From Paenibacillus chondroitinus NBRC 15376 (lineage in GTDB: Bacteria; Bacillota; Bacilli; Paenibacillales; NBRC-103111): a stretch of 64,000 nucleotides of DNA. The stretch spans positions 124,001-188,000 of the forward strand of contig NZ_BILW01000006.1 of assembly GCF_004000765.1 (NCBI RefSeq), in the 5' to 3' direction. The notes under the pieces were generated by a model. That model saw only the letters and a program-made list of their open reading frames with translations. It did no database searches and was not told the DNA's origin. The translations under genes were made by a program, and so were the position numbers. The first letter of the stretch is position 1. Each line of letters begins with the position of its first letter. Below, in pieces: positions 28,103 through 37,348 of the stretch.

Positions 28103-28507
28103 TCAAGTTAGCGTCCCTTTTTCACGGCGCTCAGCGTCAATCTTGTCACTAACCTGCCGAAGAACTTGGTACAAATCTGCTGAACTGAACGGTTTAGTGC
28201 AATATTCTTCCACGCCTATTTGTAAAGCAGATTTGATATATTCGTGCTCTCCATGGCCGCTTAAAATGATAATTTTGATATCCGGCATGTTCTTCTTGAC
28301 GTATGAACTTAATTCAAGTCCGTCCATGAACGGCATCGTAATATCCGTAATCAAAATGTCAGGTTTATATTGTTCGATTAATGGCAGCGCTACTTCACCG
28401 TCGGAAGCATCCCCGGAGTATATAAGTCCTGCTTCTTCCCAATTAATCGTATCTCGAATTGTCTCGCGGATTAAAACTTCATCATCAACTAGCAACACCT
28501 TCTTCAA
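28103..28507 (-). CDS. Stand-alone receiver domain protein (CheY-like, YesN-derived)
   Basis: Receiver domain only, 134 residues, with Asp8/Asp9, acceptor Asp55 (LITDIT) and the CTKP lysine. It ends at about the point where YesN proteins continue into their middle domain, with no DNA-binding part. The downstream bases already belong to the next gene's ribosome site, so this is not a simple frameshift. Its start overlaps the kinase stop by 4 bases. It closely resembles the receiver of the full regulator at 9084-10745. It could be a phosphate sink or relay that competes with that regulator for the adjacent kinase. Confidence 0.82.
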   Translation of the reverse strand: MKKVLLVDDEVLIRETIRDTINWEEAGLIYSGDASDGEVALPLIEQYKPDILITDITMPFMDGLELSSYVKKNMPDIKIIILSGHGEHEYIKSALQIGVEEYCTKPFSSADLYQVLRQVSDKIDAERREKGTLT

Positions 28508-30315
28508 TATCCGTTGCCTCCTGTCTTGGGGATTCTAATGGACACTTTTGTTCCTTCATTCTGAATACTGTCTATACTTACTCCGTACTTGTCTCCGTAA
28601 TATAGCTTAATTCTTTGCTGCACGTTGTGCAGACCGAACCCGCCTGATACTTCATTCCCCGTTTGCTCTGGCAACTGCTTATTGGTTACATATTGACGTA
28701 TTTGTTCAAGCTTCTCCGGTGACATTCCAATACCGTCATCTTCGACGACAAGCACAATATTTTCATTGTCCTCGATTTGGCCAGTGATTCGGATCAAGCC
28801 TTTTCGACGCTTGTTTTTTAAACCGTGATACAGCGCATTTTCTACAATCGGCTGCAGTGTCATTTTGAGGATAGGATAAGGGTTTAAATTCTCGTCTATA
28901 TTAATTTCATAATCCAGAATATCTCGATAACGCATCTGTTGAATAACTAGATAGCTTTGTACATGCTCGATTTCTTTATGAATGATAATCCAATCCCGGC
29001 CTTTGCTGAGTGAAATGCGAAACAGCTTGGAAAGTGATTGAACGAGTTGAATGACTTGGGCATTCTTCCCAGCCTCGGCCATCCACACGATAGAATCCAA
29101 TGTGTTATACAAAAAGTGAGGATTAATTTGCGCTTGTAAGGCCCGTAATTCCGCCTTTTTAATTTCTTCCTGTTCTTTAATGCTTTGTTCAAGCAATTCT
29201 CGTATTTTACTGAGCATGGAGTTAAAACTGTTGCCTAGAAGCGCAATTTCGTCATTGCCTTTGGGTATGACCTTAGCTTCCAAATAACCTGAAGCGGCGA
29301 GCTGCATTTTACTTTTTAATAGATGAAGTGGGTGTGTTAATCGATAAGAGATAAAAAAATGAAGCGAGACAGCAAAGATAAAACTGAGCACAACAGTGAT
29401 GATGATCAGTTGGCGAATGGAATTTGCTTCTTCAACAATTTCTTGAAGCGGGACATAACCGATAATTTTCCATCCGGTTACATTTGAAGGAGCTGCATAT
29501 ACAAACTTAGGCTTACCTTCCGCGGAGTCTACATAATTCGAATCTGAACCAGTCATTATGCTTGATAAATTCGAAGACGACGGGAGTTTGGCCGGATCCT
29601 TAAGGGATGAGGGAGTAAAAATCGGCTTTCCTGATGAATCCACTACAAAATAAAAGCCTGTTTTACCAATCATTACGTTATCGCAAAATTGTTTGACAAT
29701 CTTATCATCTACATCAATGACGATAAATCCAATAACTTCATGAGTAATTTGCTGTTTGATCGCTGCCATAATGGAAATGACATTCGTAGTATTGTATTGA
29801 AAACCGTCAATTCGGTCAAGCGCGGATGCTTCGGATGGAGGGATAATGAATACCTCATCCGGGTTATTCGTCAGATGTGTCAGGTGCGGATTGCGCAAAG
29901 GATTTTTCTCCAGTTGGAATAGGCCTTTACGTTCACTGATGCCTCTGCCGTATAGGTTAACCATAGTAATATTGAGAACGCTGTCATATTGGTATGTCTG
30001 CCGGTAAGAATCCATGGTTCGTAAGATTTGTTTAGCATCTTCATAAGTATCTTCCTGGGAGAACAAAAAATGAAGCACCTGAGAGTTTTTACTGATTTCG
30101 AGTAGACTTCGCGTAGCAATGAATTGTGTATCAAGATCCCTAGCCAATTGGGCTGCGGAAAGCATGGCGGCTGCTTTACTGTTCTCGAAAACGGTTTTAA
30201 ACGACTTCTGATAGGAGATAAGTCCAACTGCAATAAGAGGAATGCAAGTTAGTATGATAAACATCGTTAGCAGCTTAATTTGCAAGCTGGAAGAAATCCA
30301 TCGTATCAATCTCAT
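28504..30315 (-). CDS. YesM-type sensor histidine kinase
   Basis: Membrane sensor kinase, 603 residues from ATG 30315, chosen because GAAAGG precedes it and the first membrane segment follows at once; the frame is open further upstream. Membrane segments are near 12-32 and 296-316, flanking a large extracellular sensor domain (cache-like). A HAMP segment follows. The His_kinase box AQINPHFLYNTLDS has its histidine near 397. The ATPase domain has N-box ENALYHGLKN, EDDGIGM and a GGFGLHNVQQRI glycine box. It heads an operon with a receiver-only protein and a sugar-binding lipoprotein. Confidence 0.88.
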   Translation of the reverse strand: MRLIRWISSSLQIKLLTMFIILTCIPLIAVGLISYQKSFKTVFENSKAAAMLSAAQLARDLDTQFIATRSLLEISKNSQVLHFLFSQEDTYEDAKQILRTMDSYRQTYQYDSVLNITMVNLYGRGISERKGLFQLEKNPLRNPHLTHLTNNPDEVFIIPPSEASALDRIDGFQYNTTNVISIMAAIKQQITHEVIGFIVIDVDDKIVKQFCDNVMIGKTGFYFVVDSSGKPIFTPSSLKDPAKLPSSSNLSSIMTGSDSNYVDSAEGKPKFVYAAPSNVTGWKIIGYVPLQEIVEEANSIRQLIIITVVLSFIFAVSLHFFISYRLTHPLHLLKSKMQLAASGYLEAKVIPKGNDEIALLGNSFNSMLSKIRELLEQSIKEQEEIKKAELRALQAQINPHFLYNTLDSIVWMAEAGKNAQVIQLVQSLSKLFRISLSKGRDWIIIHKEIEHVQSYLVIQQMRYRDILDYEINIDENLNPYPILKMTLQPIVENALYHGLKNKRRKGLIRITGQIEDNENIVLVVEDDGIGMSPEKLEQIRQYVTNKQLPEQTGNEVSGGFGLHNVQQRIKLYYGDKYGVSIDSIQNEGTKVSIRIPKTGGNGY

Positions 30316-30512
30316 AAATGTTGCAACCTTTCTAACGCTTAGTCGTGGTCTCCTTTTACTATAGCAAATTGTTACCAGTGCGGATATGGTGCTCATCAAA
30401 TTCAAAGTAAATAACAATTTTTTCTCAAAAAAACAAACTTTTTGCTAAGATATCTTATTGAACCCCAAAAAATTTATAAGAAATGAATTTGAAACTCCGT
30501 ATAAAGCGCTGA

Positions 30513-30526
30513 TGGAAGCGTTTTAT
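30513..30526 (+). promoter_or_regulatory. cre-like site upstream of the ytfQ-like gene
   Basis: TGGAAGCGTTTTAT, an 11/14 cre match. The longer string TGGAAGCGTTTTATAAT recurs exactly at 31912-31928 before the paralogous gene. Confidence 0.5.
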
Positions 30527-30574
30527 AATGAGGTCACACCGACCAAGAGGTGAATGAAGGGGAGGAAATGAATC

Positions 30575-31612
30575 ATGAAAATGACGAAAAAAATGGGAGT
30601 TCTCATCGCAGCTTCCTGCATGATGTTATTCACGGCAGCTTGCGGCAATAGTGCCAATACGGCTTCCAGCGGCACAACTGCAGTTCCGGCAGGTAATACA
30701 GCGACAACTGCTCCGGCGACTCCGGCGGCAGCAAAAAAAATTACGCTAGGCTTCGCACAAGTAGGGGCAGAAAGCGGTTGGCGTACGGCAAATACCAAGT
30801 CCATTCAAGATTCGGCGAAGGATACGGGTTTTGACCTTAAATTCTCCGACGCTCAACAAAAGCAAGAAAACCAAATTAAAGCAATTCGAACGTATATCCA
30901 GCAGAAAGTGGACGTTATCGCATTCTCTCCGGTTGTTGAATCCGGTTGGGACACGGTATTGAAAGAAGCGAAAGACGCTAAAATTCCGGTCATTCTTACA
31001 GACCGTGCTGTTGATTCCAAAGATACTTCGCTGTATGCGACATTTATAGGTTCGGACTTCGTTGAGGAAGGCAAAAAAGCGGGGAAATGGTTAGCTGATA
31101 AATACAAAGATACGAAGGAAGACGTGAATATCGTTGAGCTTCAAGGAACAACAGGTTCTGCTCCGGCAAACGACCGAAAAGCCGGTTTCGCTGAAGAGAT
31201 TAAGAGCAACTCACACCTCAAGGTAATCGCATCCCAAACGGGCGACTTTACTCGTGCAAAAGGGAAAGAAGTTATGCAGGCGTTCCTGAAAGCACATAAA
31301 GATATTGACGTGCTGTATGCACACAACGATGATATGGCACTTGGCGCGATTCAAGCAATTGAAGCGGCTGGTCTCAAACCAGGCCAAGATATTACAATTA
31401 TTTCTGTTGATGCGGTGAAGGACGGCATGACAGCAGCGGCCGAAGGTAAAATCAACTTTATCGTTGAATGTAATCCATTGCTCGGACCACAATTAATGCA
31501 GGCTGTGAATGATGTTGTGGCGGGTAAACAAATTGAGAAGCGCATTGTTACGAAAGAAGGCGTGTTTACTTCAGAAGATGCGAAGAAGGCTCTTCCCGAC
31601 CGACAATACTAA
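30575..31612 (+). CDS. ytfQ: YtfQ-like sugar-binding lipoprotein
   Basis: Solute-binding protein, 345 residues, with lipobox TAAC (Cys23) and an Ala/Thr-rich spacer to about 50. The body strongly resembles E. coli YtfQ: TLGFAQVGAESGWRTANT, DVIAFSPVVESGWD, LYAHNDDMALGAIQAIEAAG and VECNPLLGPQLM. YtfQ binds galactofuranose and related sugars, using the WR and ND segments. ATG 30575 follows AAGGGGAGG. It is the most likely binding subunit for the YtfR-YtfT-YjfF-type permease complex at 10.8-14.3 kb, though encoded 16 kb away. Confidence 0.88.
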   Translation: MKMTKKMGVLIAASCMMLFTAACGNSANTASSGTTAVPAGNTATTAPATPAAAKKITLGFAQVGAESGWRTANTKSIQDSAKDTGFDLKFSDAQQKQENQIKAIRTYIQQKVDVIAFSPVVESGWDTVLKEAKDAKIPVILTDRAVDSKDTSLYATFIGSDFVEEGKKAGKWLADKYKDTKEDVNIVELQGTTGSAPANDRKAGFAEEIKSNSHLKVIASQTGDFTRAKGKEVMQAFLKAHKDIDVLYAHNDDMALGAIQAIEAAGLKPGQDITIISVDAVKDGMTAAAEGKINFIVECNPLLGPQLMQAVNDVVAGKQIEKRIVTKEGVFTSEDAKKALPDRQY

Positions 31613-31630
31613 CAAGCAGTAGTGAGTTAA

Positions 31631-31668
31631 GGCCACTCCATTACATTTATTGGTGGAGTGGTTTTCTC
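31631..31668 (+). terminator. Intrinsic terminator after the ytfQ-like gene
   Basis: CCACTCCA (31633-31640) pairs with TGGAGTGG (31654-31661), followed by a short T-rich tail. Confidence 0.65.
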
Positions 31669-31692
31669 TATTTACAAGAGAGGAGCTGCCAC

Positions 31693-31890
31693 ATGAGACA
31701 AAATCAGTTCAGTTTGCAAATAAGGGATAACCATAAACGTGTTGCTATTGTCGGGAGAGACGTATATGAGCTAAAGGAACTCCCTATTTCCGATAAAAAC
31801 CAGGAGATAACCGCTGGTATGCTGCTTGAGGCGTACTCGATCGCGAGAAAAGGAAGGGGAGTTGGGGCAATTTATGATGTTTCGAATTAA
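31693..31890 (+). CDS. Small protein of unknown function
   Basis: A 65-residue frame behind a strong AGAGGAG site at good spacing. It has no signal peptide or membrane segment. It is mixed charged, with KRVAIVGRDVYELKELP near the start. I do not recognise the family. It sits between two YtfQ paralogues, after the terminator of the first and before the cre-like site of the second, so it may be an accessory gene or a decaying gene start. Confidence 0.45.
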   Translation: MRQNQFSLQIRDNHKRVAIVGRDVYELKELPISDKNQEITAGMLLEAYSIARKGRGVGAIYDVSN

Positions 31891-31911
31891 GAATTTCTAT
31901 TGTTACATTAT

Positions 31912-31928
31912 TGGAAGCGTTTTATAAT
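31912..31928 (+). promoter_or_regulatory. cre-like site repeated upstream of the second YtfQ paralogue
   Basis: TGGAAGCGTTTTATAAT is identical to 30513-30529. The embedded TATAAT-like end suggests the same promoter/operator was duplicated with the gene. Confidence 0.5.
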
Positions 31929-31970
31929 ACAACGAGAGAAATGATTACATTACCTTCTAGGGGGGCTCTC

Positions 31971-33035
31971 ATGCTCGGGAGATCGTTTAAGTTATTATTT
32001 AAAAGCAAGCTGTTGATCGTTCTATTCTTGAGTATGATTGTAATCATATATTTTTTCAATTCATTTTCCAATACATCTAATCGCATTATCTCCCGTGCAG
32101 AGAATATGGGTAATAAGAGTGTTATTCAAACAGATTCGGAGCAGGCACCACACCGAAAAATCGTGCTCGGCTTTTCCCAACTTGGAGCTGAAAGCACATG
32201 GCGCATTGCGAACACGACATCGATCCGTGAAGCGGCGAAGGAGGCAGGCATAGAACTTTGGTTTGAAAATGCGGATCAGTCGCAATCCAAACAATTTGAA
32301 GCGATTCGCTCCTTTATAAAGCAAAAAGTGGACGTAATCGCCATAGCTCCTGTCATAGAATCAGGCTGGGAGCCGATCTTGCAAGAAATTAAGCAAGCCG
32401 GCATACCGTTGATCATATTAGATCGGCTAGTGAATGTTAGTGACCCATCTCTGTATGTGACTTACATAGGGTCCGATTTTTATGAAGAGGGCAGAAAAGC
32501 CGGCAAATATATGATCGATAAAATGAGCACAAAAAAAGACACGATTGGTATTGTAGAACTAGTAGGCACCGAGGGATCTACTCCTTCCATATCTAGGGGA
32601 AAAGGATTTCGGGATGTTATTAAAGATCGTCCGAATTTTAAAATATTAAAAAGCGAAGTTTCTGACTTTACGTTTGCACAAGGCAAGCAAGTGATGAAGA
32701 CATTTTTGGCCAAGATGGGGGGCGATATTGATGTCCTATACTCGCATAATGACGATATGGCGCTTGGAGCTATTGAGGCAATTGAGGAGTACGGGTTGCG
32801 ACCTGGGAAAGATATTATAATTATTTCTGTGGATGGAACAAACAAAGCTTTTGAGAAAATGGCGGAGGGCAAAATTAACAGTGTTGTTGAATGCAACCCA
32901 CTGCTGGGGCCCAACCTCATGCAAGCTGTCAACGAGTTGATTCAGGGACGCAGCTTGCCAAAACGGATTGTTACCCCGGAAAGTGTCTTTACGGAGACGA
33001 TGGCTGAAGTAGAAGTTGGGAAAAGGAAGTATTGA
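31971..33035 (+). CDS. Membrane-anchored YtfQ paralogue
   Basis: Sugar-binding protein of 354 residues, clearly homologous to the preceding lipoprotein (GFSQLGAESTWRIANTTS, YSHNDDMALGAIEAIEEYG, VECNPLLGPNLM). The start chosen is ATG 31971, 5 bases after AGGGGGG; the open frame extends upstream through the cre-like site and is unlikely to be translated there. It has no lipobox. Instead a long hydrophobic segment (about 13-30, LLIVLFLSMIVIIYFF) with no clear cleavage site suggests a permanent membrane anchor. It may be a sensory copy that talks to a kinase instead of a transport subunit; this is inferred. Confidence 0.82.
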   Translation: MLGRSFKLLFKSKLLIVLFLSMIVIIYFFNSFSNTSNRIISRAENMGNKSVIQTDSEQAPHRKIVLGFSQLGAESTWRIANTTSIREAAKEAGIELWFENADQSQSKQFEAIRSFIKQKVDVIAIAPVIESGWEPILQEIKQAGIPLIILDRLVNVSDPSLYVTYIGSDFYEEGRKAGKYMIDKMSTKKDTIGIVELVGTEGSTPSISRGKGFRDVIKDRPNFKILKSEVSDFTFAQGKQVMKTFLAKMGGDIDVLYSHNDDMALGAIEAIEEYGLRPGKDIIIISVDGTNKAFEKMAEGKINSVVECNPLLGPNLMQAVNELIQGRSLPKRIVTPESVFTETMAEVEVGKRKY

Positions 33036-33803
33036 GTGAAGTGGCAAATCTGTGGGTTTGTCATATCGCTTTTAACTGCTTAAATCAGTTTGAATATACA
33101 AAATATACAAAGTATTATTCTTTGATTTAAAGGGATTTACATGCTGAAAATTCATTGGAATGTGTTAATGTAGGTATTTTACAGAAAATTATATGTAATA
33201 AGTTGGTCTATTGATATGGTTCGGTTATCCCGCTCTAGCTCAATATATGCCGAGTAGCGACAAAACCTGCTTGGTACCTTGGGGCATTCACGTCATTGTC
33301 ATGAAAGACAAGAAGATCTTTCACATCCAAAATTTCATTAACGCAAAATTATTTTTCAGATTGGGGCTTCCTGAACAATTAGACCGATGAATTTTGCAAT
33401 CATCTTTCGTCTAAATAAATGAGAATAAAAAAAGAATAAGCGAGTGAGGTCATTCAAAATGAAAACTATTATTGAGATGAAAGATGAGGACTCAAAAGGC
33501 TTTCTTGCTGGCGGAGTTGCATATATTGGAGAAGATGAAGTTGAGGGGGTTGAATTTTAGTAATACCGCCAATTTAGGAGCTACTCTTCAAGATTTTCGG
33601 CAGGGCAATCCTTATGAATACGATTCGCTGCTTTGCGGTTCAGGATAAAGTATTGGTCTATGATCCGGATGGAAACGCATGGGAAGTTTTCTATCAAATT
33701 TACATATCCAAAGCGGGACGCGGGAAAAACTATTTGATAGAATTTTCGGATAAATGCTATACTTTACCAATGCATAATTTATCCAGAAAAAGGAGAATGA
33801 AAA
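33036..33803 (+). other. 768-base gap with relics
   Basis: A 33-codon frame at 33459-33560 (starting MKTIIEMKDEDSKG) follows a GTGAGGT site but is not recognised. A fragment of a VOC-family gene follows it. The first 400 bases are A+T-rich with no visible gene. Confidence 0.4.
33614..33700 (+). pseudogene. Fragment of a glyoxalase/VOC-family gene
   Basis: The residues CFAVQDKVLVYDPDGNAWEVF match the C-terminal strand of CadI/ArsI-type VOC proteins, whose usual form is AVQDKVWVxDPDGNxWEVF. The first two thirds of the family are missing and the frame continues into unrelated sequence. It is a gene remnant. Confidence 0.6.
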
Positions 33804-34721
33804 ATGATGTACTATGCTGATCATTCCAGGGGAAAGCCATACGCTAAAGATCCGGCTGTTGTAAAATTTAAAGGGAAGTATTGGATGTATTATTCCATTC
33901 CTTCCTATGAAGACGGGCGTCAACCGGACGGCTGGGGCATAGGTATTGCTGTAAGCGATGATCTGGAGCAATGGGAACGCGTTGGTGAAATGACAGCGCA
34001 GCATCCTTATGAAATCAACGGAATATGTGCTCCCGGGGCTATTGTATTGAACGGAAGCATTCATTTGTTCTATCAAACCTACGGGAATTTCCCAAAGGAT
34101 GCGATTTGTCACGCGGTTTCGGAAGACGGGCTGCATTTTGAGAGAAATAAGTCGAACCCCGTGTTTTCGCCAACAGGTGAGTGGAATAACGGTAGAGCTA
34201 TCGATGCCGATGTTATTATTCACCAGGATCAGCTGTTCCTTTATTTTGCGACGCGCGATCCCAAGGGTGAAATTCAAATGCAGGGTGTGGCAACAGCGCC
34301 ACTTGATTCTGACTTTGGGGCAGGCGCATGGACTCAAGCTTGTGACCAGTCAATCCTTAAGCCCGAGCTTCCTTGGGAGGGGCAATGTATCGAAGCGGCG
34401 GCGACGTGTAAACGGAATGGCAAAGTATTTATGTTTTATGCGGGTGCCTATAATAATTGGCCGCAGCAAATAGGATGTGCGGTAAGCGAAGACGGAGTGC
34501 ATTTTCAAAGGCTGTTTTCAGAGCCTCTTTTGCCGAATGGCGAACCGGGCAGCTGGAATTCTAGTGAGTCAGGCCATCCATATCTATTTGAAGATGAAGA
34601 TCAGCGCACTTATTTGTTTTTTCAAGGCAACAACGATAACGGGGAAACTTGGTATTTGTCCTATGTCGAGATTGGATGGGAAGCTGATGGTAACATTCCG
34701 GTAATTATCCCTCCACTCTAA
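33804..34721 (+). CDS. GH43-like five-bladed propeller glycosidase, intracellular
   Basis: Enzyme-like protein of 305 residues without a signal peptide. Its repeats are propeller blades of the GH43/GH32/GH130 superfamily (KDPAVVKFKGKYWMYYS, GIGIAVSDDLEQWERVG). The three expected acids can be placed as Asp16 (AKDPAVV), Asp134 or Asp136 (AIDADV) and Glu197 (CIEAAA). The start has AAAGGAG at good spacing. It stands before a CUT1 importer, so it may trim an imported arabino- or xylo-oligosaccharide. Exact family and substrate are uncertain. Confidence 0.7.
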   Translation: MMYYADHSRGKPYAKDPAVVKFKGKYWMYYSIPSYEDGRQPDGWGIGIAVSDDLEQWERVGEMTAQHPYEINGICAPGAIVLNGSIHLFYQTYGNFPKDAICHAVSEDGLHFERNKSNPVFSPTGEWNNGRAIDADVIIHQDQLFLYFATRDPKGEIQMQGVATAPLDSDFGAGAWTQACDQSILKPELPWEGQCIEAAATCKRNGKVFMFYAGAYNNWPQQIGCAVSEDGVHFQRLFSEPLLPNGEPGSWNSSESGHPYLFEDEDQRTYLFFQGNNDNGETWYLSYVEIGWEADGNIPVIIPPL

Positions 34722-34769
34722 TTTGTTGAAATGAATGAATACCTGTTAGGTTTGTCGAATGGTCATAAC

Positions 34770-34818
34770 AAAAAAGCCGTCAGACTCACTGAAGCAGTGA
34801 TTTTGTCGGCTTTTTTTC
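34770..34818 (+). terminator. Intrinsic terminator
   Basis: AAAAAGCCG pairs with CGGCTTTTT with inner pairing TCACT/AGTGA, followed by a long T run. Confidence 0.85.
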
Positions 34819-34973
34819 GTTATATGAAATGAACTTCTCCAGAAGCATTCCCCAGGCAATTTCCCCCGACATCACTCCTTTTATTCATTTCTGTTAAAAG
34901 CCTACATACCCAATCAAATTGGCATTTTTGCCTATCAAAGTACCTTTTTTATGAGCAGGGGCCGGTGATATTA

Positions 34974-34987
34974 TGAAAGCGTAAACA
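34974..34987 (+). promoter_or_regulatory. cre-like site upstream of the CUT1 importer
   Basis: TGAAAGCGTAAACA, 12/14 match to cre, 31 bases before the binding-protein start. Confidence 0.55.
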
Positions 34988-35017
34988 AACTAAATACATA
35001 TCGAGAGGGGTTCCCCA

Positions 35018-36334
35018 ATGAAGAAATGGATTGCTATGCTTTGCGTATGCGCGCTGTTTGTTATTTCAGCTTGCAGCGGCACTAAAACTGCGGCACCGGC
35101 AGCACCTGACTCCCAACCAACCCAACCTGCTCCTGCTCCTGCTGCGGCCGGAGAGAAAAAGAAACTGTCGTTATGGTATATAGAAACGGGGAAACGTAAG
35201 GAACTGATTGAGGCAACGATTCAACAGTTTATGAAGGATCATCCCGACGTGGAAGTGGAAGCGGTTCAAATTCCTAATGACCCTTACAAAACGAAGTTAA
35301 CCGTTGCTATGGGCGGCGGGAATCCTCCTGATATTTTCCATTCCTGGGGCGGTGGTTGGCTGAAGCAATTTGTAAGCGCTAACCAAGTGCTGGATTTAAC
35401 CGGTAAAATCAGCACCGATTCCTTTATCCCTGCCGGGATCAGCTCCGCTACCTTTGATAATAAAGTATACGGCGCACCGGTGGCTTTGTCCTTAGTTCCT
35501 GTTTATTACAACAAGGAAATTTTCGCTAAATACAATTTGCAGCCGCCTCAAACTTACGATGAGCTGATGACGATTGTAGAAAAGCTTAAAAAGGAGAATA
35601 TCATTCCTTTTGCGCTTGCTAATAAAACGAAATGGCCTGCTGCTTTGTTGTTCATGTATTATGCAAACCGTCTTGGGGGTTCGGAAATTTTCAACGAAGC
35701 CTTTGAAAGAAAAGGACGCACATTTGATGATGAATCCTATGTAAAAGCTGGAGCTATGATCCAGGAGCTGGTCAAAGCCGGCGGCTTCAATCCAGGGTTT
35801 AATGGTATTCAATACGATGCGGGAAATTCACGTCAGTTGATGTATACGGGCAAAGCTGCAATGGAAGTGCAAACCTCCTCGTATATTAACAACGTCCGTA
35901 CTGAAGCGCCTGACTTTGAGAAAAAATTAGGCATGTTCCCATTCCCGACCATCAACGGCGGCAAAGGGAAAATTACAGACGTAGTCGGAGGAGTATCACC
36001 TGTACTTTCCGTATCTTCCAAAACGAAATATCCTAACGAATCCGTTGAGCTGATTAAAGCTTTAACATCCAAGGAGCTTGGACAAAAATTAGCTGACCAA
36101 GCTGGCACAATCTCGGCACAGAAAGGTATTACTTACACGGATGCCTTTGCCAAACAATTAAACGACATGTTGAGCAGCGCGACTTCCTTGCAAACGTTCT
36201 ATGATCAAACGTTGCCATCGGAATTAGCTGAGCTGCATAAAGATACAACGCAAAATATTTTTGGCCAGACCATGACGCCGGTCGAGGCAGCTAAACAAAT
36301 GGAAGCTAAAGCAAAAGAAGTATTAAAGAAATAA
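35018..36334 (+). CDS. Family-1 sugar-binding lipoprotein of a CUT1 importer
   Basis: Solute-binding protein, 438 residues, with lipobox ISAC (Cys19) and a Pro/Ala-rich linker to about 48. The fold is the MsmE/MalE type: LSLWYIETGKRKELIEATIQ at the start, NPPDIFHSWGGGW in the N-lobe, PVALSLVPVYYNKEIF at the hinge. The start follows GAGAGGGG. A hairpin without T run separates it from two permease genes, giving the usual excess of binding protein. Substrate is unknown; the neighbouring GH43-like gene suggests a plant oligosaccharide. Confidence 0.85.
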   Translation: MKKWIAMLCVCALFVISACSGTKTAAPAAPDSQPTQPAPAPAAAGEKKKLSLWYIETGKRKELIEATIQQFMKDHPDVEVEAVQIPNDPYKTKLTVAMGGGNPPDIFHSWGGGWLKQFVSANQVLDLTGKISTDSFIPAGISSATFDNKVYGAPVALSLVPVYYNKEIFAKYNLQPPQTYDELMTIVEKLKKENIIPFALANKTKWPAALLFMYYANRLGGSEIFNEAFERKGRTFDDESYVKAGAMIQELVKAGGFNPGFNGIQYDAGNSRQLMYTGKAAMEVQTSSYINNVRTEAPDFEKKLGMFPFPTINGGKGKITDVVGGVSPVLSVSSKTKYPNESVELIKALTSKELGQKLADQAGTISAQKGITYTDAFAKQLNDMLSSATSLQTFYDQTLPSELAELHKDTTQNIFGQTMTPVEAAKQMEAKAKEVLKK

Positions 36335-36342
36335 AGTCATTC

Positions 36343-36364
36343 AAGGGGAGGGATGCCTCCCCTT
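36343..36364 (+). other. Intra-operon hairpin after the binding-protein gene
   Basis: AAGGGGAGG (36343-36351) pairs perfectly with CCTCCCCTT (36356-36364) over a GATG loop, with no T run. It lies between binding-protein and permease genes, where such structures protect upstream mRNA. Confidence 0.6.
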
Positions 36365-36394
36365 CTACTATTACACCAAGGAGAGGGGCTTCCC

Positions 36395-37315
36395 ATGAAC
36401 AGCAATGCCTCGCCACAACATATACGCCGGAAAAATAAGATACAAAACAGTCTATTTTTATTATGGTTTATCGGTCCGGCGCTGCTCGTTTACTTGATTT
36501 ATGTGATTTATCCCATCTTTGCTACTTTTTACTACAGCATGTTTAAGTGGAGCGGGATTCAGACTGAAAAAACGTTCATTGCGTTGCAAAATTACGTAAC
36601 TCTATTGTCGGATAACGTTTTTTGGATGACGGTTTCTAATAATTTACTGCTGGTTATCGCTTCCGTTGTTACACAAATTCCGCTCGGACTCGTTATGGCG
36701 CTTATTTTGTTTGCTCCGCTAAAAGGCATGCGCTTGTTTCGAACCGTGTATTTCCTGCCTTTGCTGATGTCAACCGTAGCAGTAGGTATTTTGTGGTCGC
36801 TGATCTACGATCCGATGTTCGGCGTTATTAATAAAACGTTGGAAGCTATAGGGCTCGGCTCGTGGCAGAACGGTTGGCTTGGAGATACGAAAACCGCTTT
36901 TATCGCAGTTATCATTACTATTTGTTGGCAGTACACTCCGTTTTATATGATTTTGTTCCGAGCGGCCATTTCCGGAATCCCGACGGACATCTACGAGTCG
37001 GCTGGCATTGACGGCTGCAGCGGCTTTAAAAAGTTTTGGCTTATTACGCTGCCGTTAATTAAACCAACGATTATTACTTCTTCGGTTTTATCAGTAATCG
37101 GCTCGTTAAAATATTTTGATTTAATCTTTGTCATGACGGAGGGCGGTCCCTCCAGCAGTACAGAGCTCATGGCCACATATATGTATAAGCAAGCCTTTTC
37201 CCAATTCAATATGGGATACGCGAGCTCCATCTCATTTACTATGTTTGTTATCGCATTTGTGGTTGCATTGATCATTTTGGCAGCGGATAGATCCCGCGCG
37301 AAGGCAAACCAATAG
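36395..37315 (+). CDS. CUT1 sugar permease, UgpA/MsmF type
   Basis: Membrane subunit of 306 residues. ATG 36395 has AAGGAGAGG upstream; the open frame reaches back into the hairpin but lacks a ribosome site there. About six hydrophobic segments are visible, starting with LFLLWFIGPALLVYLIYVIYP without the run beyond. The EAA loop is IYESAGIDGCSGFKKFWLIT. It pairs with the next gene. No ATPase is encoded here, so a shared MsmX-type ATPase is expected. Confidence 0.85.
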   Translation: MNSNASPQHIRRKNKIQNSLFLLWFIGPALLVYLIYVIYPIFATFYYSMFKWSGIQTEKTFIALQNYVTLLSDNVFWMTVSNNLLLVIASVVTQIPLGLVMALILFAPLKGMRLFRTVYFLPLLMSTVAVGILWSLIYDPMFGVINKTLEAIGLGSWQNGWLGDTKTAFIAVIITICWQYTPFYMILFRAAISGIPTDIYESAGIDGCSGFKKFWLITLPLIKPTIITSSVLSVIGSLKYFDLIFVMTEGGPSSSTELMATYMYKQAFSQFNMGYASSISFTMFVIAFVVALIILAADRSRAKANQ

Positions 37316-37348
37316 GAATATGACATAGATAAAGAAAGGGTGATCACT

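Noticed and set aside
30316-30417. Possible N-terminal extension of the kinase at 28504-30315
   Set aside because: The upstream ATG lacks a ribosome site, and the 34 extra residues precede the normal first membrane segment without adding a recognised feature.
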